Positions 7,665 through 16,011 are shown, numbered from the stretch's first letter. The stretch: 31,710 nt of DNA from an uncultured Dorea sp. (GCA_910584265.1 CAJTZE010000039.1:1-31710), one strand, 5' to 3'. Numbers and translations are program-made. The notes: generated by a model not told the origin, from the sequence alone.

Positions 7665-9432
7665 CATACTGACATTGATCGGGGGCCTGAGCCTGTTTTT
7701 GTTTGGCATGAGCATTATGGGACAGGCGTTAGAGCGCAGAGCCGGAGAAAAGCTCCGGTCTCTGCTCAGTAGGCTTACAACCAACAGACTGGCGGGACTT
7801 TTGACCGGACTTGGAATAACGGCAGTGATCCAGAGCTCTTCTGCTTCAACGGTTATGGTCGTGGGCTTTGTCAATTCAGGACTGATGACATTGAAACAGG
7901 CAGTTAATGTGATCATGGGGGCGAACATTGGAACGACGATTACCGCATGGTTACTAAGCCTTGCGGGAATTGATAGCGGCAATGTGTTTGTAAACTTGTT
8001 AAAGCCGGCTTCATTTACGCCGGTCCTTGCACTGATCGGTATTATATTTTATATGTTCTGCAGGGATGACCGGAAAAATGACACGGGAATGATCCTGCTC
8101 GGCTTTGCAACGCTGATGTTCGGCATGGATACCATGTCAGGGGCAGTTTCCGGCCTTCGGGACATACCGGAATTTCAAAATCTATTTATTATGTTTCAAA
8201 ATCCCGTTCTGGGTGTACTGGCAGGAGCCATCCTTACGGCGGTCATTCAGTCCAGTTCTGCATCTGTGGGTATTCTGCAGGCATTGGCGGTTACAGGGCA
8301 GGTGTCCTACGGAGCCGCAATTCCGATTATTATGGGCCAGAATATCGGTACCTGTGTTACGGCGATGCTGTCCTCTGCAGGAGCGAACAAGAATGCAAAG
8401 CGGGCGGCGCTGGTACATTTGTCCTTTAATGTGATCGGAACCTCTGTCTGGCTTACCGTATTTTGTCTGCTGAAGTGGATAGCGGCGCCGGTATTTCTGT
8501 ATGAATCTGCGTCTTTGTTCGGTATTGCTGTGGCGCATACAGTGTTTAATGTATTATGTACGGTATTGATGCTTCCGTTGTCCGGTTTTCTGGAGAAGCT
8601 GGTGAACCGGCTGGTTCCGGATACAAGCGAGCCGGAGATATTGTGCGAACTGGACGAGCGTCTGCTGAATACCCCGTCGATTGCGCTGGAGAGCTGCCGC
8701 GAGGTGGCGGCTGCTATGGCGGAAACGGCTTTTGATGCATCGAGAGAAAGCATTGCCTGTCTGCGGGGATATTCTGCGGAGCTGGCGGCAGAGGTCCGGA
8801 AAAAAGAAGAGAAAACGGATCATTATGAGGATATGCTGGGAACCTATCTGGTCCAGCTCAGTACAAAGCAGAGCAGTGAAGTTGACAATATGGAGGCGGC
8901 CAAGCTTCTGAAAAATATCGGTGATTTTGAACGCATTTCTGACCATGCGGTAAATCTGGTAGAAGCGGTAGAAGAAATGCATGGAAAAGGTCTGGCATTT
9001 ACCGGTTCAGCAGAATCGGAAATCGGAGTGATCGCTTCGGCTGTGAATGAGATACTGGATCTGTCACGGAGCTGCTTCCTGACAAATGATCTGGAGACGG
9101 CATACATGGTGGAGCCGTTAGAAGAGGTTATTGACCAGTTAAAAGAGCAGCTGCGCACGCGGCACATTCTCCGTCTGCAGCAGGGAAGCTGTACCATTGA
9201 CGCAGGCTTTGTATGGTCGGATTTGCTTACGGATCTGGAGCGCACCGCCGACCACTGCTCTAATATTGCCGGCTGTGTGATCGACATGGCGCAGCATAAT
9301 ATGAATCTTCATGAGTCCCTTGAGAATTTCCGAAATAACAGCGAAGAATTCCGACGGAGATTTAAAGCATACGCAGGGAAATATTCTCTTATGAAGGAAA
9401 GCGGGACGGGAGGGCGGCTTTCCGGATTCTAG
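7651..9432 (+). CDS. Na+/phosphate cotransporter with C-terminal PhoU-like domain
   Basis: A 593-residue NptA-type symporter. Both inverted membrane repeats carry the transport signature QSSSAS (residues 61-66 and 200-205), each preceded by a glycine-rich helix. The C-terminal ~220 residues, containing DHYEDMLGTYLVQLS and FERISDHAVNLVE, form a PhoU-like helical bundle with the E/D-xxx-D metal-binding pattern. By family knowledge it takes up inorganic phosphate, with the PhoU part probably regulating it. The ATG at 7651 (AAAGGGG upstream) overlaps the kinase gene, so uptake and sensing are one operon. The sequence after the stop contains hairpins. Confidence 0.92.
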   Translation: MDIFDILTLIGGLSLFLFGMSIMGQALERRAGEKLRSLLSRLTTNRLAGLLTGLGITAVIQSSSASTVMVVGFVNSGLMTLKQAVNVIMGANIGTTITAWLLSLAGIDSGNVFVNLLKPASFTPVLALIGIIFYMFCRDDRKNDTGMILLGFATLMFGMDTMSGAVSGLRDIPEFQNLFIMFQNPVLGVLAGAILTAVIQSSSASVGILQALAVTGQVSYGAAIPIIMGQNIGTCVTAMLSSAGANKNAKRAALVHLSFNVIGTSVWLTVFCLLKWIAAPVFLYESASLFGIAVAHTVFNVLCTVLMLPLSGFLEKLVNRLVPDTSEPEILCELDERLLNTPSIALESCREVAAAMAETAFDASRESIACLRGYSAELAAEVRKKEEKTDHYEDMLGTYLVQLSTKQSSEVDNMEAAKLLKNIGDFERISDHAVNLVEAVEEMHGKGLAFTGSAESEIGVIASAVNEILDLSRSCFLTNDLETAYMVEPLEEVIDQLKEQLRTRHILRLQQGSCTIDAGFVWSDLLTDLERTADHCSNIAGCVIDMAQHNMNLHESLENFRNNSEEFRRRFKAYAGKYSLMKESGTGGRLSGF

Positions 9433-9463
9433 GGAAGCGATGATTGAATCAGCTATTCCCTAG
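9429..9463. other. Perfect hairpin at the stop of the Na/Pi gene
   Basis: CTAGGGAA (9429-9436) pairs with TTCCCTAG (9456-9463), and the loop itself holds the dyad TGATTGAATCA. The stop codon of the symporter gene lies in the left arm. No T-run follows on the plus strand, and on the minus strand the T-rich run comes before the hairpin, so it is not a plain terminator on its own. Confidence 0.5.
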
Positions 9464-9482
9464 AAAAGAGAAAAAATGCAGA

Positions 9483-9531
9483 ACCCTGCAGAGGGGCGGC
9501 AGGCGGACTGCCGCTTCCTGCGGGGTATTTT
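9483..9531 (+). terminator. Long GC-rich hairpin, probable terminator between convergent genes
   Basis: ACCCTGCAG (9483-9491) pairs with CTGCGGGGT (9518-9526), and GCGGCAG (9496-9502) pairs inside with CTGCCGC (9508-9514). ATTTTG follows on the plus strand, and an A-run upstream gives a T-run on the minus strand. It sits between the Na/Pi gene and convergent hicB, so it may stop transcription in both directions. Confidence 0.6.
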
Positions 9532-9538
9532 GCTGCTG

Positions 9539-9952
9539 TTATCTAGATACACCCAGAGTATTCATAAGCGCTTCCTGCAATACTCTAGAAACATTGATTC
9601 CGGCACATTCAGCCTCATAATTCAGCCAGCTTGGCAGAGAAACATTCTTGCGTACGGTGCGGTTGTCAAGCTTTCTTCTGTAAATGCTGAAATCAATGTC
9701 GATCAGGTTGACGATCGTATCACCATCCTTAGAAAAGGTTCCGCTTCCGGCGGAGATATCTGTCAATGCAGAAGGGGATGGAATCGGTTCTTTGTGGTCT
9801 TCCATAGAAATACCGGTAAGGCCGATTGCATCCCGTGCCATCTCAATTGCGTTGGTGTAATCAGTGCCCTCTGTTAAAATGTCAAAATCAGGAACTTCAA
9901 CTAAAATACAGTTTTCTGTTCTTGTAAGTAATACAGGATATGTTGTCTTCAT
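9539..9952 (-). CDS. hicB: HicB-family antitoxin
   Basis: A 137-residue antitoxin. The N-terminal half is the HicB pseudo-RNase fold (KTTYPVLLTRTENCILVEVPDFD, followed by the A-x-D-A-I helix EMARDAIGL). The C-terminal end, VRKNVSLPSWLNYEAECAG, reads as a ribbon-helix-helix DNA-binding domain, as in one of the two HicB subtypes. GGAGG precedes the ATG at 9952. It lies 18 bases downstream of hicA in the same transcript. By family knowledge it neutralises HicA and represses the operon. The palindromes in the upstream region are candidate sites for the RHH domain. Confidence 0.88.
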   Translation of the reverse strand: MKTTYPVLLTRTENCILVEVPDFDILTEGTDYTNAIEMARDAIGLTGISMEDHKEPIPSPSALTDISAGSGTFSKDGDTIVNLIDIDFSIYRRKLDNRTVRKNVSLPSWLNYEAECAGINVSRVLQEALMNTLGVSR

Positions 9953-9970
9953 TCGATTCCTCCGTGATAA

Positions 9971-10141
9971 TTATAAATTCCATTTTTTCAGTATAGCGTG
10001 GGCCAATTTTTCATTGATTTCTCTATGGCGGGGTATCTTCTCAGTATCCGAACCCCGTCTGTACAAATCATGGTTAGCTCCATGCCGTTCAAAATAGAAT
10101 CCGGCATTTTCAAGCTTTTGAATTAGATTACGTCTTTTCAA
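9971..10141 (-). CDS. hicA: HicA-family mRNA interferase toxin
   Basis: A 56-residue toxin, the usual HicA size. The start is set to TTG at 10141 because AAGGAGG sits 6-7 bases before it. The longer frame reaching 10168 has no ribosome binding site and adds residues outside the family. It has the double-stranded-RNA-binding-like fold elements LIQKLENAGFYFERHGANHD, with His in GANHD at the position of the catalytic His of HicA, and the closing IPRHREINEKLAHAILKK typical of the family. HicA cleaves mRNA when free of HicB. Toxin-first order matches most hicAB loci. Confidence 0.87.
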   Translation of the reverse strand: MKRRNLIQKLENAGFYFERHGANHDLYRRGSDTEKIPRHREINEKLAHAILKKWNL

Positions 10142-10168
10142 TAGAGTCCTCCTTGTTAGTATACACAT

Positions 10169-10182
10169 TTTTTGCGCAAAAA
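10169..10182. promoter_or_regulatory. 14-bp perfect palindrome in the hicA leader
   Basis: TTTTTGCGCAAAAA is fully self-complementary and lies 28 bases upstream of the hicA start, in the presumed transcript leader. Its core TTGCGCAA is repeated at 10270-10277. It is a candidate HicB operator. Confidence 0.45.
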
Positions 10183-10248
10183 TAAATAGATTTTATCCTT
10201 TCGTTTGATGTGAAAACATGACGCACTTAGTATCTCAAAGCATATCGA

Positions 10249-10277
10249 ATTATAACATAAGCAATTATGTTGCGCAA
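10249..10277 (-). promoter_or_regulatory. Putative hicAB promoter with operator in the -35 box
   Basis: Reading the minus strand, TTGCGC (plus 10272-10277) and TATAAT (plus 10249-10254) are separated by exactly 17 bases, and a TG extends the -10 box. The -35 box lies inside a second TTGCGCAA palindrome (10270-10277), so a protein bound there would block the promoter. A CATAA-GCAA-TTATG dyad lies in the spacer. Confidence 0.6.
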
Positions 10278-10313
10278 TCGACATGAAAAGATTATGGAGA
10301 TGGACTACTAAAG

Positions 10314-10342
10314 TTGTGTCTCAAAGTAAAGAGCGGTATAAT
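10314..10342 (+). promoter_or_regulatory. Putative promoter of the Hsp70-J operon
   Basis: TTGTGT (10314-10319) and a perfect TATAAT (10337-10342) with a 17-base spacer, 64 bases before the Hsp70 start. No CIRCE-type inverted repeat is visible, so ordinary HrcA heat-shock control is not supported. Confidence 0.6.
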
Positions 10343-10405
10343 GGTTTTGACATCAAAAGACGTGAATAAGAATGAGAGATGATGAGAGAGAAAGAGGGGG
10401 AACAT

Positions 10406-12232
10406 ATGGGAAGGATTATCGGAATTGATCTTGGAACTACAAACAGCCTTGCGGCAGTCTGGCAGGACGGGGAGAGCTGTCCGATCCCCAATTCCCTGGG
10501 AGAATATCTGACGCCCAGCGTAGTCAGCATTGATGAAGAAGGGACGGTATATGTGGGGAAGATTGCGAAGGAACGGTTGATTTCCCACCCGGAGCAGACA
10601 GCCTCGGTTTTTAAACGGTTTATGGGGACGGGAAAGACGTATCTGCTTGGAGGGAAAACCTACCGGCCGGAGGAGCTTTCTGCATTGGTGCTGCGGAAAT
10701 TGAAAGAGGATGCAGAGCGTTATCTGGGAGAACCGGTAGAGGAGGCTGTAATCAGCGTACCGGCATATTTTAATGATATGGCGAGAAAAGCTACAAAGGA
10801 TGCAGGGGCTCTGGCTGGACTTCATGTAGAACGGATTATCAATGAGCCTTCTGCCGCGGCGCTTGCTTGCCGGGGCTGGAGAAATTCAGGCTGGCAGCAG
10901 GAGAATGACGAAACGCTGCTGGTGTTTGATTTTGGCGGAGGGACGCTGGACGTGTCACTGGTTGACTGCTTCGAAAATGTGATCGAGATTGCGGCGGTTA
11001 GCGGCGATAACCATCTTGGCGGCAGCGATTTTGACCAGATAATTGCGGAGCAGTTCTGTAAGGAGCATCAGCTTGAGTTTGGGAAGCTTGACCGAAAGCG
11101 CCGGGAAATTATCCTTGCCGGCGCTGCCCGTGCAAAATGTGCGTTGACGAAGGAAGAACATACGGTAATGTCAGCGGCGGACAGAGACTTCTGGGAGACG
11201 ATGGAGCTAAGTAACCGGAAGCTGGTGCAGATATCCATGCCTCTCTTCCACAAGATGACCGCTCCGGTAAAGTCGGTGTTAAATGATGCCCAGAGAAAGA
11301 TGCTTGAGATATCCAAGGTTGTACTGGTGGGCGGTTCCTGTAAGATGCCGACGGTACAGCAGTATCTGCGCCGTTTCCTGCCGGACTCTCAGATGACGGC
11401 GATGAACCCGGATTATATGGTTGCCCTTGGCGTGGGTGTTTATGCAGGGATCAAGGAGCGGAACGAGGAGATTAAGGATATGCTTCTGACGGATATCTGC
11501 CCCTTTACGCTGGGAACCGGACTGCATAACGAGATGGATGCGGCGCGTCCGATCATGGCAGCGATTATTGACCGGAACAGTGTGCTGCCCTGCAGCAAGG
11601 TACAGAAATTCCAGACAGCTGCGGATTTCCAGAATACGGTAAGGGTTGACGTTTATCAGGGAGAAGAGTATTATGTCACAGATAATGTTTATCTGGGTGA
11701 AGTAAATGTACCTGTTCCCATGTCTTTAAAAGGACAGGAGAAAATAACGGTAAGATATACCTATGATATCAATGGGATTCTGATCGTGGATGTGAAGGTG
11801 GATTCTACGGGGGAGGAAACCCAGCAGATCATCATGACCGGAAGAGATACGATTGCGCCGGAGGAAATAGATGCTTATGTGAAGGCGTTGGAGAAATTAA
11901 AAATGCCGCCTGCAGAGCAGGAGGAGAATCAGATGCTGTTCGCATGGGGAGAAAGATTGTATGCCCAGAGCACAGGCCAGCTCCGCGAGGAGATCAGCAG
12001 GAAACTCCAATATCTGCAATATCTGATAAACAAGGAACAGAACCCCTACCGGATGAAAAAGTGGAAAAAGGGTTTGAGGGAATTTTTTGAGAGTGCGGAC
12101 CGGTATCTGGATATGACGGAGCTTTCCTGGGAGCAGGAGAGCGGGGATTCCTGGTATCAGGAGCGGACAGAAGAGGAACAGGATGCAGAGGAGGATTATG
12201 TAAGGTGGTACGACGGGCATTTAACATCTTAG
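10406..12232 (+). CDS. Hsp70-family chaperone (DnaK/HscC-like)
   Basis: A 608-residue Hsp70. The ATPase domain has phosphate-1 GIDLGTTNS at the N-terminus, VISVPAYFND, the phosphate-2 motif VFDFGGGTLDVS and the adenosine motif VLVGGSCKMP. Substrate-binding beta strands follow from about residue 370, then a helical lid and a highly acidic C-terminus. The ATG at 10406 follows AGGGGGAA. It is not the housekeeping DnaK: it lies outside a grpE-dnaJ context and is paired with a membrane J-like protein whose gene overlaps it by 28 bases. The layout recalls E. coli HscC with its dedicated J proteins DjlB/DjlC. The client is unknown. Confidence 0.88.
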   Translation: MGRIIGIDLGTTNSLAAVWQDGESCPIPNSLGEYLTPSVVSIDEEGTVYVGKIAKERLISHPEQTASVFKRFMGTGKTYLLGGKTYRPEELSALVLRKLKEDAERYLGEPVEEAVISVPAYFNDMARKATKDAGALAGLHVERIINEPSAAALACRGWRNSGWQQENDETLLVFDFGGGTLDVSLVDCFENVIEIAAVSGDNHLGGSDFDQIIAEQFCKEHQLEFGKLDRKRREIILAGAARAKCALTKEEHTVMSAADRDFWETMELSNRKLVQISMPLFHKMTAPVKSVLNDAQRKMLEISKVVLVGGSCKMPTVQQYLRRFLPDSQMTAMNPDYMVALGVGVYAGIKERNEEIKDMLLTDICPFTLGTGLHNEMDAARPIMAAIIDRNSVLPCSKVQKFQTAADFQNTVRVDVYQGEEYYVTDNVYLGEVNVPVPMSLKGQEKITVRYTYDINGILIVDVKVDSTGEETQQIIMTGRDTIAPEEIDAYVKALEKLKMPPAEQEENQMLFAWGERLYAQSTGQLREEISRKLQYLQYLINKEQNPYRMKKWKKGLREFFESADRYLDMTELSWEQESGDSWYQERTEEEQDAEEDYVRWYDGHLTS

Positions 12233-14262
12233 GCATTGAGGTAACGAGGGATGTGCGGGAGATAAAAAAAGCGTATGCGGCGTTGGTAAAGCAGTATCAT
12301 CCGGAAGAGCATCCAGCAGAGTGGGCGCGCATCCATGAAGCTTACCAGAGGGCGGTGGAATACGCGAAAGCACCGAAGGCGGCATCCGAAAGTGCTTTGG
12401 ATGGCAGGCTCCCGGATGAAATGAGCTGGGAAAATGTGCCCCGGCAGGAGAATGCGGCACCGCAGGAGCGGGAGCAGGCAGGATGCAGAGAAGAGGAGCA
12501 CTGGCAGGATGCACAAGTGATAGAAGATGCGGCGTACGGCACGATATTTCAGGAAGAGATGTCCAGCTGGGCGGAGGAAAAGGCAGAGCATAGACGACTG
12601 CTGCAGGAGAGACTGCATCGGCTGGCGGCTTTGTGGAACAAAAAGGCAGTAAAAGAATGGGAGTATTTCTTTCGAGAGGAATTTTCCCGGGAAGAGGGAG
12701 CAGACGGACTGCTCCTGCTTTTGGAAATAGTGAGGAAACACAAGCTGTCAGAGGACATCCTGTTTCTGGTACAGACTGAGATGGAGGACCGTATAGATTA
12801 TTATGATTTCAGAGGAGAGGCTGACTGTAAGAGGCTTGCAGAGGAAATCTTAGTTTGCTGTCAGATCAGGTGTGCTCAATCACAGAAAACAAAACAAAGG
12901 CCCATTCAACCGCGGAAAACAAGACGAAGGCCTCTTAGCCGTCTGTGGATCATTCCTGCACTGGTATTCGCTTTTTTCGTGATCGCTTTGTCAGGGCGGC
13001 GGGCCGAGAAGGTAAAAGAAGGAAGGACAGCTGCAGAAGCCGCAGCATATCTGAATGAAAAATATGGAGAAGGGCGCTATTCGGAAGAAGAGCTGACTGC
13101 AGAGAAGGAAACTCTTTTTGGTGATCATGAGGAGGAGATGGAATGCTACCGGATCCTGGAGCAGGCTTCGGGTTCTGTAATCGTGTGTGCCGTGCGGGAT
13201 CTGGAGAGCGAAGACAAAGCTTATTACTTTTTTGATAATCTACAGGAAGAGGAGATCAGGCAGGCCTTTGAGGAAAAGGTCAATGAGCGGACCGGCCGTT
13301 CTGAGGGACGGCTGTTTTGGGATTCTAAGACAGAGGATTACTCTTCCGGCGGAATCCGGGACGGATTCTTCCAGACCAGATATGATGGGAATTTTGATGC
13401 ATTCATCCGGAAGGAAGCAGATGCGCGGAAGAATGTGCCCAAAACAGCAGGGTCATATATATCGATTGATTCCGGATCATTAAACGGAGTGTGTGATTAT
13501 TATCTTCCCGACCCGGAAGTAACGACGATGAGGGAGAAGTTTGAAAGACAGGATTTCCCAGAGGATGCCGGCCTGCAGGGGGCATTAGAGGAGTGTGCGG
13601 CAGATTATGAGATCCAGATCCGCGGAGTGGTGCTTCCGCAAAGTTTTTTTGCAGAAAAAATGAAAAAGGCTGCGTGGGATAAGACCAGAATGACGGTTGG
13701 AAGTGATGTGGTAAGGAATCTGGGGTTAGAACCGTCCGTATCATTTCTTATGCTTACAGGGTGGTATTTGAATCTGCCGCCGGAGGAGGAAAAGGGATTA
13801 AATATCTCTAACGGTATGTATACAAGGGAAACGATCCAGATGGGCGAGGGAATCTACGGCGCAGAGAGCAGGATATCATCAAATTATTTTGAAATGGAGC
13901 CGGAATGGATGACGGACAGCATCAAAAGGATAAATACACCGGAGTCTGTGGAGCTGACGGAGGCAGAACGGGAAAGGGCAGTGAGCTTTCAGATGGTAAA
14001 AGGATTTGCCCTGCAGAATGACTGCTGTCTGGCGGTGGATAAGGAGATGTATGGGATTGCGGATGCAGGTTATCGGGTAATTCTTACGGAATACTATGGA
14101 GACAGTGCGCAGAATTATGAACAGTCTGTGCGGGAGTACGGCGAGACCGGCGCCTGGCTGCGGAGCGGAGACATATTGGATGGAGAGGGGTATATCTTCA
14201 TGAAATACTCTGGAGCAGGAAGCGCAGACGAGGCTCAGGTGGTGACGGTCATTAATCCATAG
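12205..14262 (+). CDS. Membrane-anchored J-domain-like co-chaperone with large C-terminal domain
   Basis: A 685-residue protein. Residues 5-50 resemble a J domain (FNILGIEVTRDVREIKKAYA, then VKQYHPEEHPAEWARIHEAY), but the invariant HPD of J proteins reads HPE (32-34). A charged, coiled region follows to about 245, then one membrane helix (247-263, WIIPALVFAFFVIAL) preceded by basic residues, which should leave the J part in the cytoplasm and the C-terminal ~420 residues outside. That large domain is not recognised; it is acidic and rich in aromatic residues. The start is GTG at 12205 with GAGGAGG ten bases before it, inside the hsp70 gene. It is probably the dedicated partner of that Hsp70. 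Confidence 0.75.
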   Translation: MVRRAFNILGIEVTRDVREIKKAYAALVKQYHPEEHPAEWARIHEAYQRAVEYAKAPKAASESALDGRLPDEMSWENVPRQENAAPQEREQAGCREEEHWQDAQVIEDAAYGTIFQEEMSSWAEEKAEHRRLLQERLHRLAALWNKKAVKEWEYFFREEFSREEGADGLLLLLEIVRKHKLSEDILFLVQTEMEDRIDYYDFRGEADCKRLAEEILVCCQIRCAQSQKTKQRPIQPRKTRRRPLSRLWIIPALVFAFFVIALSGRRAEKVKEGRTAAEAAAYLNEKYGEGRYSEEELTAEKETLFGDHEEEMECYRILEQASGSVIVCAVRDLESEDKAYYFFDNLQEEEIRQAFEEKVNERTGRSEGRLFWDSKTEDYSSGGIRDGFFQTRYDGNFDAFIRKEADARKNVPKTAGSYISIDSGSLNGVCDYYLPDPEVTTMREKFERQDFPEDAGLQGALEECAADYEIQIRGVVLPQSFFAEKMKKAAWDKTRMTVGSDVVRNLGLEPSVSFLMLTGWYLNLPPEEEKGLNISNGMYTRETIQMGEGIYGAESRISSNYFEMEPEWMTDSIKRINTPESVELTEAERERAVSFQMVKGFALQNDCCLAVDKEMYGIADAGYRVILTEYYGDSAQNYEQSVREYGETGAWLRSGDILDGEGYIFMKYSGAGSADEAQVVTVINP

Positions 14263-14280
14263 GACCGGATGCTCCGGACA

Positions 14281-14340
14281 TGGAAACAGGAATCAGAGGA
14301 AGGGCAGGCGAGATGGTACAATGAGCATTTGACATCTTAG
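14281..14340 (+). pseudogene. Remnant of a second hsp70 gene (last 19 codons)
   Basis: In one frame these bases encode WKQESEEGQARWYNEHLTS and a stop. The intact Hsp70 ends with WEQES, an acidic stretch and VRWYDGHLTS. The match to the end of hsp70, placed at the same position relative to the J-like reading frame, shows that a whole hsp70-J unit was duplicated and most of the second hsp70 then deleted. Confidence 0.75.
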
Positions 14341-15300
14341 GCATTGCGGTAACGAAACGGGCATATGCAGTATTGGTAAAGCAGTATCATCCGGAGGAGC
14401 ATCCGCTGGAATGGGCGCGGATCCATGAGGCGTATCAGACAGCGGTGGAGTATGCGAAAACCTTGGAGACGGTATTCGAGGAAATACCAGATATTAGAGT
14501 GCCGGAATTTTCACAATTGGAAAATACGGGAATACAGAATGAGGAACCGCAGAAAAATGCAGAGCGCAGCCGGCAGCTGCAGCAGAGACTGGAGAGACTT
14601 GCAGTGTGCAGGAAGCCGAGACATCGGATGCCGATGGGGATGAAATGGTTTTCTATCAGGTGATGACAGAAGGGTCGTGGGAAGTAACAGCCTGTGTGAT
14701 ACCGAGTCAGGAAGCGAAAGGAGAATCCCGTTATATGATGTTCGATGATATACAGTCAGAGGAAATCAAACAGGCATTTGAAGACACGCTGAATAGACGG
14801 ACCGGATGTAAACAGGGGCGGCTGTTTTGGGACTCTTCCATGTATCATGTGTTTGACGGAGTGGAGGATGGATTTTTCCAGACGAAATATGACAAGGATT
14901 TTGAAGCATTTATTAAGCGGGAATCAGAGATGCGGAGGGATGTTCCAAGGTCTTTGACGGCATATCTGGCGCGGGAGCCGGATGCAGTGAACGGAATCTG
15001 TGAATATTATGTTCCGGGACCGCTGCTTCAGATTGAGGACAGGCTGTATGAGGACAGGCCCTTTGAGGGTGAATTTCTCTCGGAGATTGTAAGGATTTCC
15101 AAAGAATTCAGGCAGTGTGCGGCAGATTATCATATTCAGATCCGCGGTATCACACTTCCGGATTATTTATTTGAAGGAACGATAGAGCAGGCCGAATCCG
15201 GGGCGCGGACATAGAAGAGCTGCGGGCCAAGGTGTATGAAAGAGGATATGTCTTTGGAACATATCTGCCGGGGGATGCAGATGATGATTATAATAAATAA
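14313..15300 (+). pseudogene. Decayed second copy of the J-like membrane protein gene
   Basis: A degraded paralogue of the gene just upstream. The start ATG (14313) is followed by GTA CAA TGA, so codon 4 is a stop where the intact copy has CGG. The J-like part then continues in frame (FDILGIAV, VKQYHPEEHPLEWARIHEAY) but lacks six residues between the first two helices. After about 14600 a deletion removes the coiled and membrane segments and shifts frame; the C-terminal domain resumes in the frame from 14606 (RRTGCKQGRLFWDSS, EDGFFQTKYD, YHIQIRGITLP) and stops at 15214. A last shifted piece (RAKVYERGYVFGTYLPG) runs to the TAA at 15298. Nonsense, frameshifts and a missing membrane helix argue against function, although the 14606-15214 frame could still be translated. 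Confidence 0.8.
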
Positions 15301-15363
15301 TAATATGGACAACAGAATTTTAGTAAGGATTCCTGTATCAGTTTGAATGAATGGTAATGCAAA

Positions 15364-15876
15364 CTATACATTTTTGATTCCGAATACCAGATGTGGCATG
15401 TCGATATTGTAGTAGTGTTTTACAAACTGCTCCACCACAGTCATGCCGTTTCTTCTGGCTACATTCTGGGACGCTGTGTTAGTGTCCCGGATAATAGAAA
15501 ATACCTCCGGCGCTTTTAATGTGTGAAATGCATACTCCTTACATGCGGCGGCCGCTTCGGTGCAATAGCCCTGATGCCAGAAGGCCTTCTGAAAGAGATA
15601 GCCGATTTCCAATACCTGTCTGCCGCTGCAGTCCTGCATGGTCAGTCCGCACTGGCCGATCATTTCGTCTGTTTCTTTTAAGATGACAGCCCACAGTCCG
15701 AAGCCGTATTCGCGGTACCGCGCCAACTGTTTATCCAGCCATTCCTGTACTTCTTCATCACTAAAAGCGTGTTCATAGGCGTACATTACCTCTTCGTCCT
15801 GTAAAATTTTACAGAGCGATCCATAATCATCCTGCGTCATTTCGCGCAGATAAAGGCGTTTGGTTTCCAGTATCAC
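15364..15876 (-). CDS. GNAT family N-acetyltransferase (RimJ/RimL-like)
   Basis: A 170-residue acetyltransferase on the minus strand. It opens with ILETKRLYLREMTQDDY, typical of RimJ/RimL-type enzymes, and has the acetyl-CoA-binding segment around EIGYLFQKAFWHQGYCTEAA and the conserved ASQNVARRNGM helix near the end. GTG at 15876 is taken as start because AGGAG lies six to seven bases upstream and the family begins at this point. The frame continues to an ATG at 15936 with no ribosome binding site. Its substrate (protein N-terminus, antibiotic or small amine) cannot be told. It is alone on this strand. Confidence 0.87.
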   Translation of the reverse strand: MILETKRLYLREMTQDDYGSLCKILQDEEVMYAYEHAFSDEEVQEWLDKQLARYREYGFGLWAVILKETDEMIGQCGLTMQDCSGRQVLEIGYLFQKAFWHQGYCTEAAAACKEYAFHTLKAPEVFSIIRDTNTASQNVARRNGMTVVEQFVKHYYNIDMPHLVFGIKNV

Positions 15877-15982
15877 AGAGACTCCTTTCTTGTTGGAGGG
15901 TTCAAGCGTTAATCCGGTTACAAATATTCCAGACAATTTTATCAGATGGGGAAGGGAATGTCAAAAAACTCTGATTTTATGT

Positions 15983-16011
15983 TTGTGTTAAAGGATTGGC
16001 TGCGGTATAAT
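15983..16011 (+). promoter_or_regulatory. Putative promoter of the Uma2 gene
   Basis: TTGTGT (15983-15988) and TATAAT (16006-16011) with a 17-base spacer; the boxes and the final GCGG of the spacer are identical to those of the Hsp70 promoter at 10314. Confidence 0.55.

Noticed and set aside
10255..10268. CATAA-GCAA-TTATG dyad as an independent regulatory site
   Set aside because: It lies in the promoter spacer and is AT-rich with only 5-bp arms; the TTGCGCAA palindromes are the better candidates.
10321..10405. CIRCE heat-shock element before the Hsp70 gene
   Set aside because: No TTAGCACTC-N9-GAGTGCTAA-like repeat is present, and the gene is not the housekeeping dnaK.
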